Positions 16,531 through 23,657 of a stretch of 43,763 nucleotides of DNA are shown one piece after another. The stretch lies in contig CALMOR010000193.1 in NCBI GenBank assembly GCA_937872165.1, positions 595 to 44,357 of the forward strand, written 5' to 3'. This DNA comes from an uncultured Burkholderiales bacterium (GTDB lineage: Bacteria; Pseudomonadota; Gammaproteobacteria; Burkholderiales; Burkholderiaceae_D). Position numbers and translations under genes: made by a program. The notes under the pieces were generated by a model that did no database searches, was not told where the DNA came from, and worked only from the letters and a program-made list of their open reading frames with translations. Position 1 is the stretch's first letter. Every line of letters begins with the position of its first letter.

Positions 16531-17446
16531 AAGCCCTCTCGATCATCCTCGCGCCGAGCTTGCGCGCGTCGATCTGCTGTCGATGCACTTGCCGAAGTCC
16601 GGCGGTGTCCGTCCAAGACAGCGCTCCGCTCGTCAGGCTTTCCAAGGCGAGCAGCCGCTCCGCTATCGACTCCTCGTCAAGCTTGAAGACGCGTCCCGGA
16701 GATCCTTCGGCATAGGCTAAATTTTCGAACGCGAGCGAGCTGAGGCCGGCCGCTGATCGGTCCCAATAATCGAGGAGCGCGTATGCGAACAGTCCATCAT
16801 GCAGCGTGGGCTTCGGTCCGCGCCGAAAAGCAAATTGTCCCTTGTGCTCCTCGTAGAGCAGGCCAAGCTCGCCGAGCAAGGGCTCGGCGTAATCCTCCGG
16901 CGAGCCTCCGGCCGCGCGCGGCGCGTAGCTGCGAAGGCAGGTCTCCAAATCGCGCGACAGGGTGGAGGCGGACAGCTTGCGCTTCGCGTCGAGCGAGCTT
17001 GCGAAGGCGGCTAGCGCAGGTTCCAACTCATCTCGGGAGAACGTGGACGCCGTCACATGGTTGAACAGCCAATACCACGTGGTCGCCCGATTGCCCTTGC
17101 CGGCAAGCTGCCAGTGCGCGTGCCAAGCGGTAGAAGGGTTCTCTGAATACGGATCGAGACCGCCGTCGCGCAGAACTTTTTGCGCGGTGTCGGTGACCGC
17201 GTAAGCGTCTTCCGACTCTTCGCGCAGCACATCGCATGCGAGCGCCCAATGGCGTATCGACGCCACCATATTCTTGCCCACGCCGAACTTCGCGATGGCA
17301 TCTTCACTGGAAAACGTAGCCTTCGACACCTTGCCAGCGTCCGAGCTATCGAACGCCTTCTTCAACCACATCTGCCGAAGCGGAAATGTCTCGTGCCCGG
17401 AAAAATGAGCCGGGAGTCCGGTCGGAGGCGCCGCGGTCGAAGTCAT
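16523..17446 (-). CDS. sspB: SspB: DUF4007-family DNA nickase of phosphorothioation
   Basis: This 307-residue protein shows the DUF4007 signature near its N-terminus: 'FSGHETFPLRQMWLKKAF' (residues 15-32), then 'FGVGKNMVASIRHWA' (54-68) and the winged-helix-like 'AYAVTDTAQKVL'. SspB of this family nicks DNA so that sulfur can be introduced. It is the first gene of the leftward sspBCD operon. Upstream lies about 600 bp without a gene, containing two strong dyads. One dyad begins only 19 bp from the start codon and probably sets expression. The start at 17446 lacks a clear ribosome-binding site, but it is the only ATG that leaves the signature intact with a short N-terminal tail. Confidence 0.82.
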   Translation of the reverse strand: MTSTAAPPTGLPAHFSGHETFPLRQMWLKKAFDSSDAGKVSKATFSSEDAIAKFGVGKNMVASIRHWALACDVLREESEDAYAVTDTAQKVLRDGGLDPYSENPSTAWHAHWQLAGKGNRATTWYWLFNHVTASTFSRDELEPALAAFASSLDAKRKLSASTLSRDLETCLRSYAPRAAGGSPEDYAEPLLGELGLLYEEHKGQFAFRRGPKPTLHDGLFAYALLDYWDRSAAGLSSLAFENLAYAEGSPGRVFKLDEESIAERLLALESLTSGALSWTDTAGLRQVHRQQIDARKLGARMIERAYG

Positions 17447-17465
17447 AAATGGGTTGGCTTGCGTT

Positions 17466-17490
17466 CGAACTGGTGACTTTCACCAGTTCG
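17466..17490. promoter_or_regulatory. Perfect dyad operator candidate just upstream of sspB
   Basis: The left arm CGAACTGGTGA (17466-17476) and its exact reverse complement (17480-17490) are separated by only three bases. The element ends 19 bp upstream of the sspB start codon, in the position expected of a repressor site overlapping promoter or leader. The inner half-site TGGTGA recurs in the second dyad at 17690-17707, which suggests one regulator for both. The DGQHR/DndB-like protein of the same island is the obvious candidate, though this is inference. Confidence 0.6.
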
Positions 17491-17689
17491 GCCGCAAGGT
17501 TACTCGATTGCGAGCCGGCGAGCATCATTCTGTCGCGCGCCGCATTGATGTGTTGTGCAAACGTCTGCACACCGAGTTGAGAGCCGCGTCCGACGTGCAT
17601 ACGCCTGCAATTTCCATGAGCGCAGACTCGCCGCGGCGAATTGAACGCTAGTGCGGACCGCAGCCAGCGATCCCGCAGGTCGCGAATAT

Positions 17690-17707
17690 GGTGAACGGTT
17701 GTTCACC
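17690..17707. promoter_or_regulatory. Second dyad sharing half-sites with the sspB-proximal dyad
   Basis: GGTGAAC (17690-17696) and GTTCACC (17701-17707) flank four bases. The T/GGTGA half-site matches that of the dyad at 17466-17490, with wider spacing. On the minus strand a TTGACT hexamer (17712-17717) lies immediately upstream of it. It may be a distal operator for sspBCD. Confidence 0.45.
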
Positions 17708-18049
17708 TATAAGTCAATTTTCCTCGGAACGAGACGCGTGGAGCGGCGACAGCGCGCCAGTCCCGCTCGCCACCGGCCCCGTGGACGTGGCGAACAGAAG
17801 CTCGATGTGCTCAATGACGGCGCGCTCTCCGTTAGGCTGAGCGGCGTCGAACTATCGTTGACGGCCTGCGTGGCAGCGCCGGGCCGCCGTGCCTGAAGCG
17901 CCGGCGCGCGTCTCTTTTAACCATTGTTGCCCGACACGAAGCACATCTGCGGGTGCCGCGATCGGCACGGATGGCGGCTCGAAGCCCTAACAAGGTACCG
18001 GCCGCGTGCAAGGGCAGCCTCCTTGCGGCTAACGTGTCTCAGTCGCCCG

Positions 18050-18711
18050 CTAGTCGAGGATGCGGCTTTCCCGCTTCGTCGCCGCATGGACTTGGTTGCC
18101 CTCTCCGGTCCTGCCAAGCCATACGATCAGCACAACAAAGGCCACCGACAGGATCGCGAAGATCGCGTATTTATTCGAGATGGTCGTATCCGGCGACAGG
18201 CTTCTTAGCCAACCGATCGGCCATGCCGCGTGGAGCGCGAGCAACACCCATACCGCCAGGATGAACACGTTGACGAGCTGATTGATCCGGGAGACCGACA
18301 TCTTGGCCGGCCCCGTCAAAACTCTCTTGATGAGATTCTCGCCTTGGGGACGCAGCACCGTCTTGTAGAGGGGCCGGTCACTTTGTCCTCCAACATATCG
18401 ACGTGCGCCTCCCAGTTCGCCTGCCATTGCTTGCTGCCCTTGTCCACCATGAACCAAGCGAATGTGAGCACGCATCCGATGCACGCGAGGATGAACGCTA
18501 GGAAGTCGCGCTCAACGATGGCCGTGCCGGAAGAGAGGATGGCGAAATAGCCTGCGAAGGTTGCGGTGATCAGGCCCCAAAAATACGTCGCTCTCTTCCA
18601 ATAAAGCTCGATTTCAAATTGTCGGTTGTCGCGAGCGTGGTCCAAGGCCGCGACATACTTGGGCACGTCGTTTTGACCCGTCGCGGAAAAATCCTGTTCG
18701 GGCTCCGCCAT
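18050..18711 (-). pseudogene. Four-helix membrane protein gene with a frameshift
   Basis: Translation from the ATG at 18711 gives 'MAEPEQDF...' and then two hydrophobic segments ('YFWGLITATFAGYFAIL' and 'DFLAFILACIGCVLTFAWFMV'). It then runs into a stop at 18316 after '...EDKVTGP'. The sequence resumes in another frame as 'LYKTVLRPQ...', with two more hydrophobic segments ('LVNVFILAVWVLLALHAA' and 'YAIFAILSVAFVVLIVWLG'), and ends at 18050. Adding one C in the run of four G (plus strand 18370-18373) restores a single ~220-residue protein. It resembles small conserved membrane proteins found near integrases, but I cannot name a function. The start codon follows AAGG and lies in frame with the truncated integrase. 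The break may be real or a homopolymer error. Confidence 0.6.
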
Positions 18712-19518
18712 GCCCGCCTTGTAGGCCTCGGCCTCGAAGATCGCCTTGATATCGCTGTCGGTGAAGGGCTTGTAAGACTCGGCCTTCGCCAGCCGCTCGG
18801 ACTTGGTCTGCATGAACAGGCCCGAGACGGGGCTAACCGGCGAGGCGTTGTAGAGGCCGTGGGCCAGCGCGTATTTGAAAAGGTCCGAAATCGACAGCAG
18901 CTTGTTGTCGATCGTCTTGGCCTTCTGCCCCGCCGCCAGGCACGCCGACTTGTAGCCGACCATGACGGCCTTGGTGATCGAGTCGATCTCCACGTCCTTC
19001 GCGATGCGACGCTGGAAATCCTTGTAGTGCAGCTCCTTCATGTAGACGGTGCGCGCGCCGTTCTTCTGCCTGCGCTCGGCGAGCCACTTCTCCGCGACCG
19101 ACGAGAGCATCTCGGATTTGAGCGTGGCCGAAGGCGGCGCCTCGGCTGCCGCGCGCCGCGGCGGGTCCTTCGGCAGGCCCCATGGGCCGATCTTCTCGAT
19201 CGCCTCCAATAGCCGACGATGGTCTGCTTCTCCGTCGGCTTTTAGGATGCCGCGCGAGAGGTCGATCTCATAGCGCCTGATCGCGCCGAGGTCGAGGTTC
19301 AAGTCTTCGAGCTTAGGGTTCTTCGAGCCCATCGGCCACGCGCCTCGCGATGCGCGGGCTGATGCCACCGCGTCGTTGATCTTGGCGGCAATCATATGAG
19401 CCGCGAGCGGATCCTTGGTGCCCAAGCTGACGCGTTGGTCGCGCTCGCCTGAGCGAAGCCGATAGCACCAAACGCCGCAGCGATTGCGGTATAGCCGAGC
19501 TACTTTGAGGTAGGGCAT
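18712..19518 (-). pseudogene. Tyrosine integrase, C-terminal catalytic domain missing
   Basis: From the ATG at 19518 the protein reads 'MPYLKVARLYRNRCGVWCYR', the N-terminal segment common in phage-type integrases. A core-binding domain follows ('LKSEMLSSVAEKWL', 'LHYKDFQRRIAKDV', 'TIDNKLLSISDLFKYA') and the usual entry to the catalytic domain, 'KPFTDSDIKAIFE'. At about residue 269 the similarity stops. The R...H-x-x-R...Y catalytic region is absent and the frame continues into the membrane protein gene. Intact relatives are about 400 or more residues. Its position between tRNA-fMet and the island cargo marks it as the element's own integrase, now inactive. A longer upstream frame through the tRNA is an artefact. 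Confidence 0.72.
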
Positions 19519-19519
19519 G

Positions 19520-19542
19520 GGTGGCGCACCAGGTGGCGCACC
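19520..19542. repeat. Tandem 11-bp direct repeat before the integrase start
   Basis: GGTGGCGCACC occurs at 19520-19530 and again at 19532-19542, immediately upstream of the integrase ATG on the minus strand. It could be an integrase arm-binding site. An alternative is a translated N-terminal extension if an upstream start were used. Confidence 0.35.
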
Positions 19543-19552
19543 GCCGGAAATG

Positions 19553-19588
19553 AAAAACGCCGCAAATCGTTGAACTTGCGGCGTTTTT
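19553..19588 (-). terminator. Intrinsic terminator downstream of tRNA-fMet
   Basis: A perfect 13-bp stem (AAAAACGCCGCAA at 19553-19565 with its complement at 19576-19588) has a 10-base loop. On the minus strand it ends in a T run nine bases after the tRNA 3' end. It should terminate the tRNA transcript before the integrase gene. A/T runs on both sides would also let it work from the other direction. Confidence 0.8.
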
Positions 19589-19596
19589 ACGAAGGG

Positions 19597-19670
19597 TTGC
19601 GGGGACAGGATTTGAACCTGTGACCTTCGGGTTATGAGCCCGACGAGCTGCCAGACTGCTCCACCCCGCG
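19597..19670 (-). tRNA. Initiator tRNA-Met (fMet, anticodon CAT)
   Basis: The minus strand reads CGCGGGGTGGAGCAG at the 5' end, then an anticodon arm GTCGGGCTCATAACCCGA, and a T-arm with GGTTCAAATCC, closing with CCCCGCAA. The unpaired C1/A72 position and the three G-C pairs below the anticodon loop are hallmarks of bacterial initiator tRNA. The 74 bases plus CCA give the normal 77-nt length. The CCA is not encoded; CCC follows. The gene is intact and serves as the island's insertion site. Confidence 0.95.
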
Positions 19671-19675
19671 GCCGG

Positions 19676-19704
19676 ATTGTATGCGATGTCGGGGGCTTCG
19701 CCAA
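19676..19704 (-). promoter_or_regulatory. Sigma70-type promoter of tRNA-fMet
   Basis: On the minus strand TTGGCG (19704-19699) and TACAAT (19681-19676) are spaced 17 bp apart, and the -10 ends five bases before the mature tRNA 5' end. Both hexamers are close to consensus. Confidence 0.7.
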
Positions 19705-19753
19705 ATCGGCTGTCGCCGCAGGTCCCTTCGAAGCCTTGCGGTATATTCGCCCG

Positions 19754-20338
19754 ATGAATCCGGCGCTGAATTTCTGTTCGGTCTGTGCGCATGCGATCGC
19801 GTTGCGCGTCCCGCCCGGGGACAACCGGCCCCGCGCCTGCTGCGACCATTGCGGCGCCATCCACTACATCAATCCGAAGCTCGTCGTCGGCACGGTGACG
19901 ACCTGGAACGATCAGGTGCTGCTGTGCCGCCGTGCGATCGAGCCGCGGCGCAACTACTGGACCCTGCCTGCGGGCTTCCTAGAGGCCGGTGAGGGCACCG
20001 GCGCCGGTGCCCTCCGCGAGACCGACGAGGAAGCCGGTGCCCGCATCGCGCTCGGTCCGCTCTTCACGATGTTCGACGTGCTGCACGTCGATCAGGTCCA
20101 TCTGTTCTATCGCGCGCAACTGCTCGACCTCGCGTTCGCGCCCGGCGAGGAGAGCCTCGAGGTGCGTCTCTTCGACGAGGCCGACGTACCGTGGGACGAG
20201 CTCGCGTTCCGCACCGTGTCGCTGACGCTGCGCCACTTCTTCGAGGACCGCTCGCGCGGTACGTTCGAACTGCACTCCGGCGTGATCGAATGGTCGTCGC
20301 GCACCGCGGCCATCGCGGCCGCCGTCACGGCCCTTTGA
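19754..20338 (+). CDS. Zinc-ribbon Nudix hydrolase
   Basis: This 194-residue protein has an N-terminal zinc ribbon (C8-x2-C11 and C30-x2-C33) followed by a Nudix domain. The Nudix box G-x5-E-x7-RE-x2-EE-x-G lies at residues 74-95, with Thr at the usual hydrophobic position. Relatives cleave nucleoside diphosphates linked to another moiety, such as ADP-ribose; the substrate here is unknown. I chose the ATG at 19754. A TATATT lies only seven bases ahead, so transcription may begin at or near the start codon. The longer frame runs back through the tRNA and is not real. It heads a five-gene operon, and its stop overlaps the TTG start of aat (TTGA at 20335-20338). Confidence 0.82.
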   Translation: MNPALNFCSVCAHAIALRVPPGDNRPRACCDHCGAIHYINPKLVVGTVTTWNDQVLLCRRAIEPRRNYWTLPAGFLEAGEGTGAGALRETDEEAGARIALGPLFTMFDVLHVDQVHLFYRAQLLDLAFAPGEESLEVRLFDEADVPWDELAFRTVSLTLRHFFEDRSRGTFELHSGVIEWSSRTAAIAAAVTAL

Positions 20339-21087
20339 TCCGCCGGCTCGTCGACGGCGCGGCCTTCCCGCCCATCTCGGCCGCACTGCGCGATCCTCCG
20401 GGACTTCTCGCCGTCGGCGGCGACCTGACGTCGGATCGGCTGGTCGACGCCTACCGCCACGGCATCTTCCCGTGGTTCAACGAAGGTGATCCGGTGCTCT
20501 GGTGGAGCACCGACCCGCGCATGGTCCTCTTCGTCGACGAGTTCCGCGTCTCGCATTCGTTGCGAAAGAAGCTCGCGCGATCGGTCGCCGACGACGGCCT
20601 CGTCATCCGCTGCGACCATGCCTTCGAACGCGTCATCGCCGCCTGCGCCGCGCCGCGCGATCCGGGCGGCGGCACGTGGATCGTCGACGAGATGATCGAC
20701 GCCTATCTCGAACTCCATCGCGTCGGCATCGCACATTCGGTCGAGACCTGGATCGACGGGGAACTCGCCGGTGGTCTCTACGGGATCGCCATCGGCCGCA
20801 TGTTCTACGGCGAGTCCATGTTCACGCGGGTCACCGACGCGTCGAAGATCGCCCTCGCCCATCTCGTCGCGTTCTCGCGGGATCACGAAATGCCGATGCT
20901 AGACTGCCAGCAGCAGACCCGGCACCTCGCTTCGATGGGCGCCCGCGCGATCCCGCGCGACGACTTCGCCGCACGGATCGCCGGTCTGGTCGACCAACCC
21001 TCGATCGACACATGGCCCGAACGGCTGGTCTGGCAACCGTCCTTCCGTTCGACCGCACCGCTCGACCACGACGGCAACGCTGCATGA
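20335..21087 (+). CDS. aat: Leucyl/phenylalanyl-tRNA--protein transferase
   Basis: The 250-residue enzyme adds Leu or Phe from aminoacyl-tRNA to proteins with N-terminal Arg or Lys, marking them for ClpAP by the N-end rule. Visible signatures are 'FPPISAAL', 'GLLAVGGDLT', 'AYRHGIFPWF', 'WWSTDPRMVL' and 'FYGESMFTRVTDASKIAL', in the family's order. Length is normal. The start is a TTG at 20335 that overlaps the Nudix stop; ATG codons further in would remove the first conserved block. It overlaps bpt by ATGA, so the two N-degron transferases are probably made together. Confidence 0.95.
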   Translation: MIRRLVDGAAFPPISAALRDPPGLLAVGGDLTSDRLVDAYRHGIFPWFNEGDPVLWWSTDPRMVLFVDEFRVSHSLRKKLARSVADDGLVIRCDHAFERVIAACAAPRDPGGGTWIVDEMIDAYLELHRVGIAHSVETWIDGELAGGLYGIAIGRMFYGESMFTRVTDASKIALAHLVAFSRDHEMPMLDCQQQTRHLASMGARAIPRDDFAARIAGLVDQPSIDTWPERLVWQPSFRSTAPLDHDGNAA

Positions 21088-21827
21088 CGCAACTGAAAGA
21101 CCTGCCGTTCGCGACGCTGCAGTTCTACGCGACGGCCACCTATCCGTGCAGCTACCTGCCGCTGCGGCAGGCGCGCTCCCAGGTTGCGACGCCGGGCCAT
21201 CTGATCAACGCCGACGTCTACGGCGAGCTCGTTCGTTCGGGGTTCCGGCGCTCGGGCCTGTTCACGTACCGGCCGCATTGCGACGGCTGCCGCGCCTGCA
21301 TCCCGGTGCGCGTCTGCGTCGAGCGCTTCGTGCCCAATCGCAGCCAGCGTCGGGCCACCCGCAAGCACGCGGACCTCTCGGCCCGCATCTGCGCGCTCGC
21401 CTTCGACCCCGAGCACTACGCGCTCTATCGCGACTACCAGACGACGCGGCACGCGGGCGGCGGCATGGACCACGACAGCCGCGACCAGTACAGCCAGTTC
21501 CTCCTGCAGAGCAAGGTCAACACGCGCCTCGTCGAGTTCCGCGATCCGGAAGGCGTGCTGCGCATGGTCAGCATCATCGACGTGCTCGACGACGGCCTGT
21601 CGTCGGTCTACACGTTCTACGACACCGGCGTCGACCACGCGAGCTTCGGGACCTTCAACGTGCTCTGGCAGATCGCCCAGGCGCGTGCGCTCGACCTGCC
21701 GTACATCTACCTCGGCTACTGGATCAGCGGCAGCGCGAGCATGGCGTACAAGGCCAACTTCAAGCCGATCGAGGCCCTGCGTGCCGGCCGCTGGCATCAC
21801 CTGTCCGATCTCGAAGCCGGTCGCTGA
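21084..21827 (+). CDS. bpt: Aspartate/glutamate leucyltransferase (Bpt; arginyltransferase-related)
   Basis: The 247-residue enzyme transfers Leu from Leu-tRNA to N-terminal Asp or Glu, the second bacterial branch of the leucine N-end rule. Conserved features seen are 'YPCSYLPLRQARSQ', the cysteine-rich 'HCDGCRACIPVRV', 'SQRRATRKHADL' and 'YLGYWISGSASMAYKANF'. The start ATG at 21084 overlaps the aat stop. pyrD begins six bases after its stop. Confidence 0.93.
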   Translation: MTQLKDLPFATLQFYATATYPCSYLPLRQARSQVATPGHLINADVYGELVRSGFRRSGLFTYRPHCDGCRACIPVRVCVERFVPNRSQRRATRKHADLSARICALAFDPEHYALYRDYQTTRHAGGGMDHDSRDQYSQFLLQSKVNTRLVEFRDPEGVLRMVSIIDVLDDGLSSVYTFYDTGVDHASFGTFNVLWQIAQARALDLPYIYLGYWISGSASMAYKANFKPIEALRAGRWHHLSDLEAGR

Positions 21828-21833
21828 ACGACG

Positions 21834-22877
21834 GTGGCGCTCGACCGGCTGTATCCCCTCGCCCGCGGGGCCCTGTTTGCGCTCGATGCCGAGACCGCGC
21901 ATCACGTCACGCTCGAGAACCTGCGGCGCGCGTCGGGCTTCGGCCTCGACCGCCTGCTCGCTCCGGTCGTGCCGGACGATCCGTCGGAGGTCATGGGCCT
22001 GCGCTTTCGCAACCCCGTCGGGCTCGCGGCCGGCATGGACAAGAACGGCGCGTACATCGATGCGCTCGCGACCTTCGGCTTCGGCTTCATCGAGGTCGGC
22101 ACCGTGACGCCGCGTGCGCAGCCGGGCAACGCGCGGCCGCGGATGTTCCGCATCCGCGAAGCCGACGCGCTGATCAATCGCATGGGCTTCAACAACGCCG
22201 GCCTCGAGGCGTTCCTCGCGAACGTGCGGCGCTCCCGCTTCCGGTCGCGCGGCGGCATCCTCGGGCTCAACATCGGCAAGAACGCCGACACGCCGATCGA
22301 GCGCGCCACCGACGACTATCTGGCCGGCCTCGACGGCGTCTATCCGCATGCCGACTACGTGACGATCAACGTCTCGTCGCCGAACACGACGCAGCTGCGC
22401 GAGCTCCAGGGCGCGGATCGACTCGACCCACTGATGGCCGCGCTGAAGCGGCGTCAGGCCGAGCTCGCGGACCGGCACGGTCGCTACGTGCCGCTGGCCG
22501 TCAAGATCGCACCGGACCTCGACCTCGCGCAGATCGGGATCGTGGCCGATGCGCTGCTCGCCCACGCCATCGACGGCGTCATAGCGACCAACACGACGAC
22601 GTCGCGCGACGGCGTCGCGGGCCTGCGGAACGCGGACGAGGTCGGCGGCCTCTCGGGAGCGCCGCTCGCCACCGCGTCGAACCGCGTCGTCGCCGCCCTT
22701 GGTCGACGGCTGGAAGGACGCATCCCGGTCATCGGCGTCGGCGGCATCATGCGCGGCGCGGACGCACGCGCGAAGCGCGAAGCCGGCGCCCGGCTGGTCC
22801 AGCTCTATTCCGGCCTGATCTACCGCGGCCCTTCGCTCGTCGCGGAGTGCGCGAGGGCCCTGCGAGGTTCCCCTTGA
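21834..22877 (+). CDS. pyrD: Dihydroorotate dehydrogenase, class 2 (quinone-linked)
   Basis: The 347-residue membrane-associated flavoenzyme oxidises dihydroorotate to orotate in pyrimidine synthesis and passes electrons to quinone. The class 2 N-terminal helices are present. FMN and substrate motifs include 'AAGMDKNG' (65-72), 'EVGTVTP', 'INRMGFNN', 'NVSSPNT' with the catalytic-type Ser182, 'VKIAPDL', 'ATNTT' and 'GVGGI'. The start is GTG at 21834. The stop overlaps the TTG start of the IclR-type gene. Confidence 0.95.
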   Translation: MALDRLYPLARGALFALDAETAHHVTLENLRRASGFGLDRLLAPVVPDDPSEVMGLRFRNPVGLAAGMDKNGAYIDALATFGFGFIEVGTVTPRAQPGNARPRMFRIREADALINRMGFNNAGLEAFLANVRRSRFRSRGGILGLNIGKNADTPIERATDDYLAGLDGVYPHADYVTINVSSPNTTQLRELQGADRLDPLMAALKRRQAELADRHGRYVPLAVKIAPDLDLAQIGIVADALLAHAIDGVIATNTTTSRDGVAGLRNADEVGGLSGAPLATASNRVVAALGRRLEGRIPVIGVGGIMRGADARAKREAGARLVQLYSGLIYRGPSLVAECARALRGSP

Positions 22878-23647
22878 ACATCGACGACACGCACGCGGCG
22901 AGGACACCGACCGTCCAGGTCATCGAACGCATGATGTCGCTCGTCGACGTGCTCGCGAAGGAGCGCGACCCGGTCAGCCTGAAGCAGCTCGCGACGACGA
23001 CCGGGCTGCACTCGTCGACCGCGCATCGCATCCTCAACGACATGGTCCTCGCGCGCTTCGTCGATCGCGTCGAGCCGGGTCGCTATCAGCTGGGCATGCG
23101 GCTGCTTGAGCTCGGCAACATCGTCAAGTCGCGGCTGTCGGTGCGCGACGCGGCGCTCGACCCGATGCGCGCGCTCCACAAGAGCACCGGTCAGACCGTC
23201 AACCTGTCGGTCCGTCAGGGCGACGAGATCGTCTACGTCGAGCGGGCCTACAACGAGTTCTCCGGCGTGCAGGTGGTCCGCGCCATCGGCGGCCGCGCAC
23301 CGTTGCATCTGACGTCGGTGGGCAAGCTCTTCCTGTCGGTCGACGAGCCGCGACAGGTGCGCAGCTACGCGATGCGCACGGGCCTTTCGGGCCACACGCC
23401 GAACAGCATCACCGAACTCGCACGACTCGAGCGCGAGCTCTCGCTGGTCCGCGCGCACGGCTACTCGCGCGACGACGAGGAACTCGAGACGGGCGTGCGC
23501 TGCATCGCCGCGGCGATCCGCGACGACAGCGGCAAGCTCGTCGCCGGACTGTCGCTGACAGCGCCGGCCGATCGCCTCGACGAAGCGTGGGTGCGCGACC
23601 TGCGCGCGACGGCCGCTTCGATCTCGGCGGCGATCGGCGCGCGCTGA
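22874..23647 (+). CDS. IclR-family transcriptional regulator
   Basis: This 257-residue protein has an N-terminal winged helix-turn-helix ('VSLKQLATTTGLHSSTAHRILNDM' region) and a C-terminal IclR effector domain ('GGRAPLHLTSVGKLFLS', 'TGLSGHTPNSITELARLERELSLVR' region, 'AGLSLTAPADRL'). The effector and targets are unknown. The start appears to be a TTG at 22874 that overlaps the pyrD stop, with GAGG at 22864-22867. That couples the regulator to the pyrimidine and N-degron genes, an unusual place for this family. Confidence 0.88.
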   Translation: MNIDDTHAARTPTVQVIERMMSLVDVLAKERDPVSLKQLATTTGLHSSTAHRILNDMVLARFVDRVEPGRYQLGMRLLELGNIVKSRLSVRDAALDPMRALHKSTGQTVNLSVRQGDEIVYVERAYNEFSGVQVVRAIGGRAPLHLTSVGKLFLSVDEPRQVRSYAMRTGLSGHTPNSITELARLERELSLVRAHGYSRDDEELETGVRCIAAAIRDDSGKLVAGLSLTAPADRLDEAWVRDLRATAASISAAIGAR

Positions 23648-23657
23648 TCGCGCGGCC

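Larger units (their letters stand above)
17447..18049. other. Regulatory intergenic region upstream of sspB
   Basis: No convincing gene lies here. The region holds three inverted repeats: a strong one at 17466-17490, a second at 17690-17707 (both listed separately) and a weaker TGTGCA/TGCACA pair at 17554-17571. On the minus strand TTGACT sits just outside the 17690 dyad, which could be a -35 element for sspBCD, but no -10 at normal spacing follows it. The part from about 17720 to 18049 shows nothing further. Confidence 0.5.

Noticed and set aside
1796..17446. BREX, DISARM or canonical DndABCDE system
   Set aside because: No PglZ, BrxL, methyltransferase, DndD or DndE is seen. DUF4007 plus a large ATPase plus a PP-loop protein matches the Ssp type.
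19519..19860. N-terminal extension of the integrase reading frame through the tRNA
   Set aside because: It translates the antisense-frame tRNA and terminator sequence. The conserved integrase N-terminus begins at the ATG at 19518.
20883..22907. Very long minus-strand open frame opposite aat-bpt-pyrD
   Set aside because: It is a shadow of GC-rich coding DNA. The plus-strand genes show complete conserved families and the minus frame is Arg/Ala/Val-rich without motifs.
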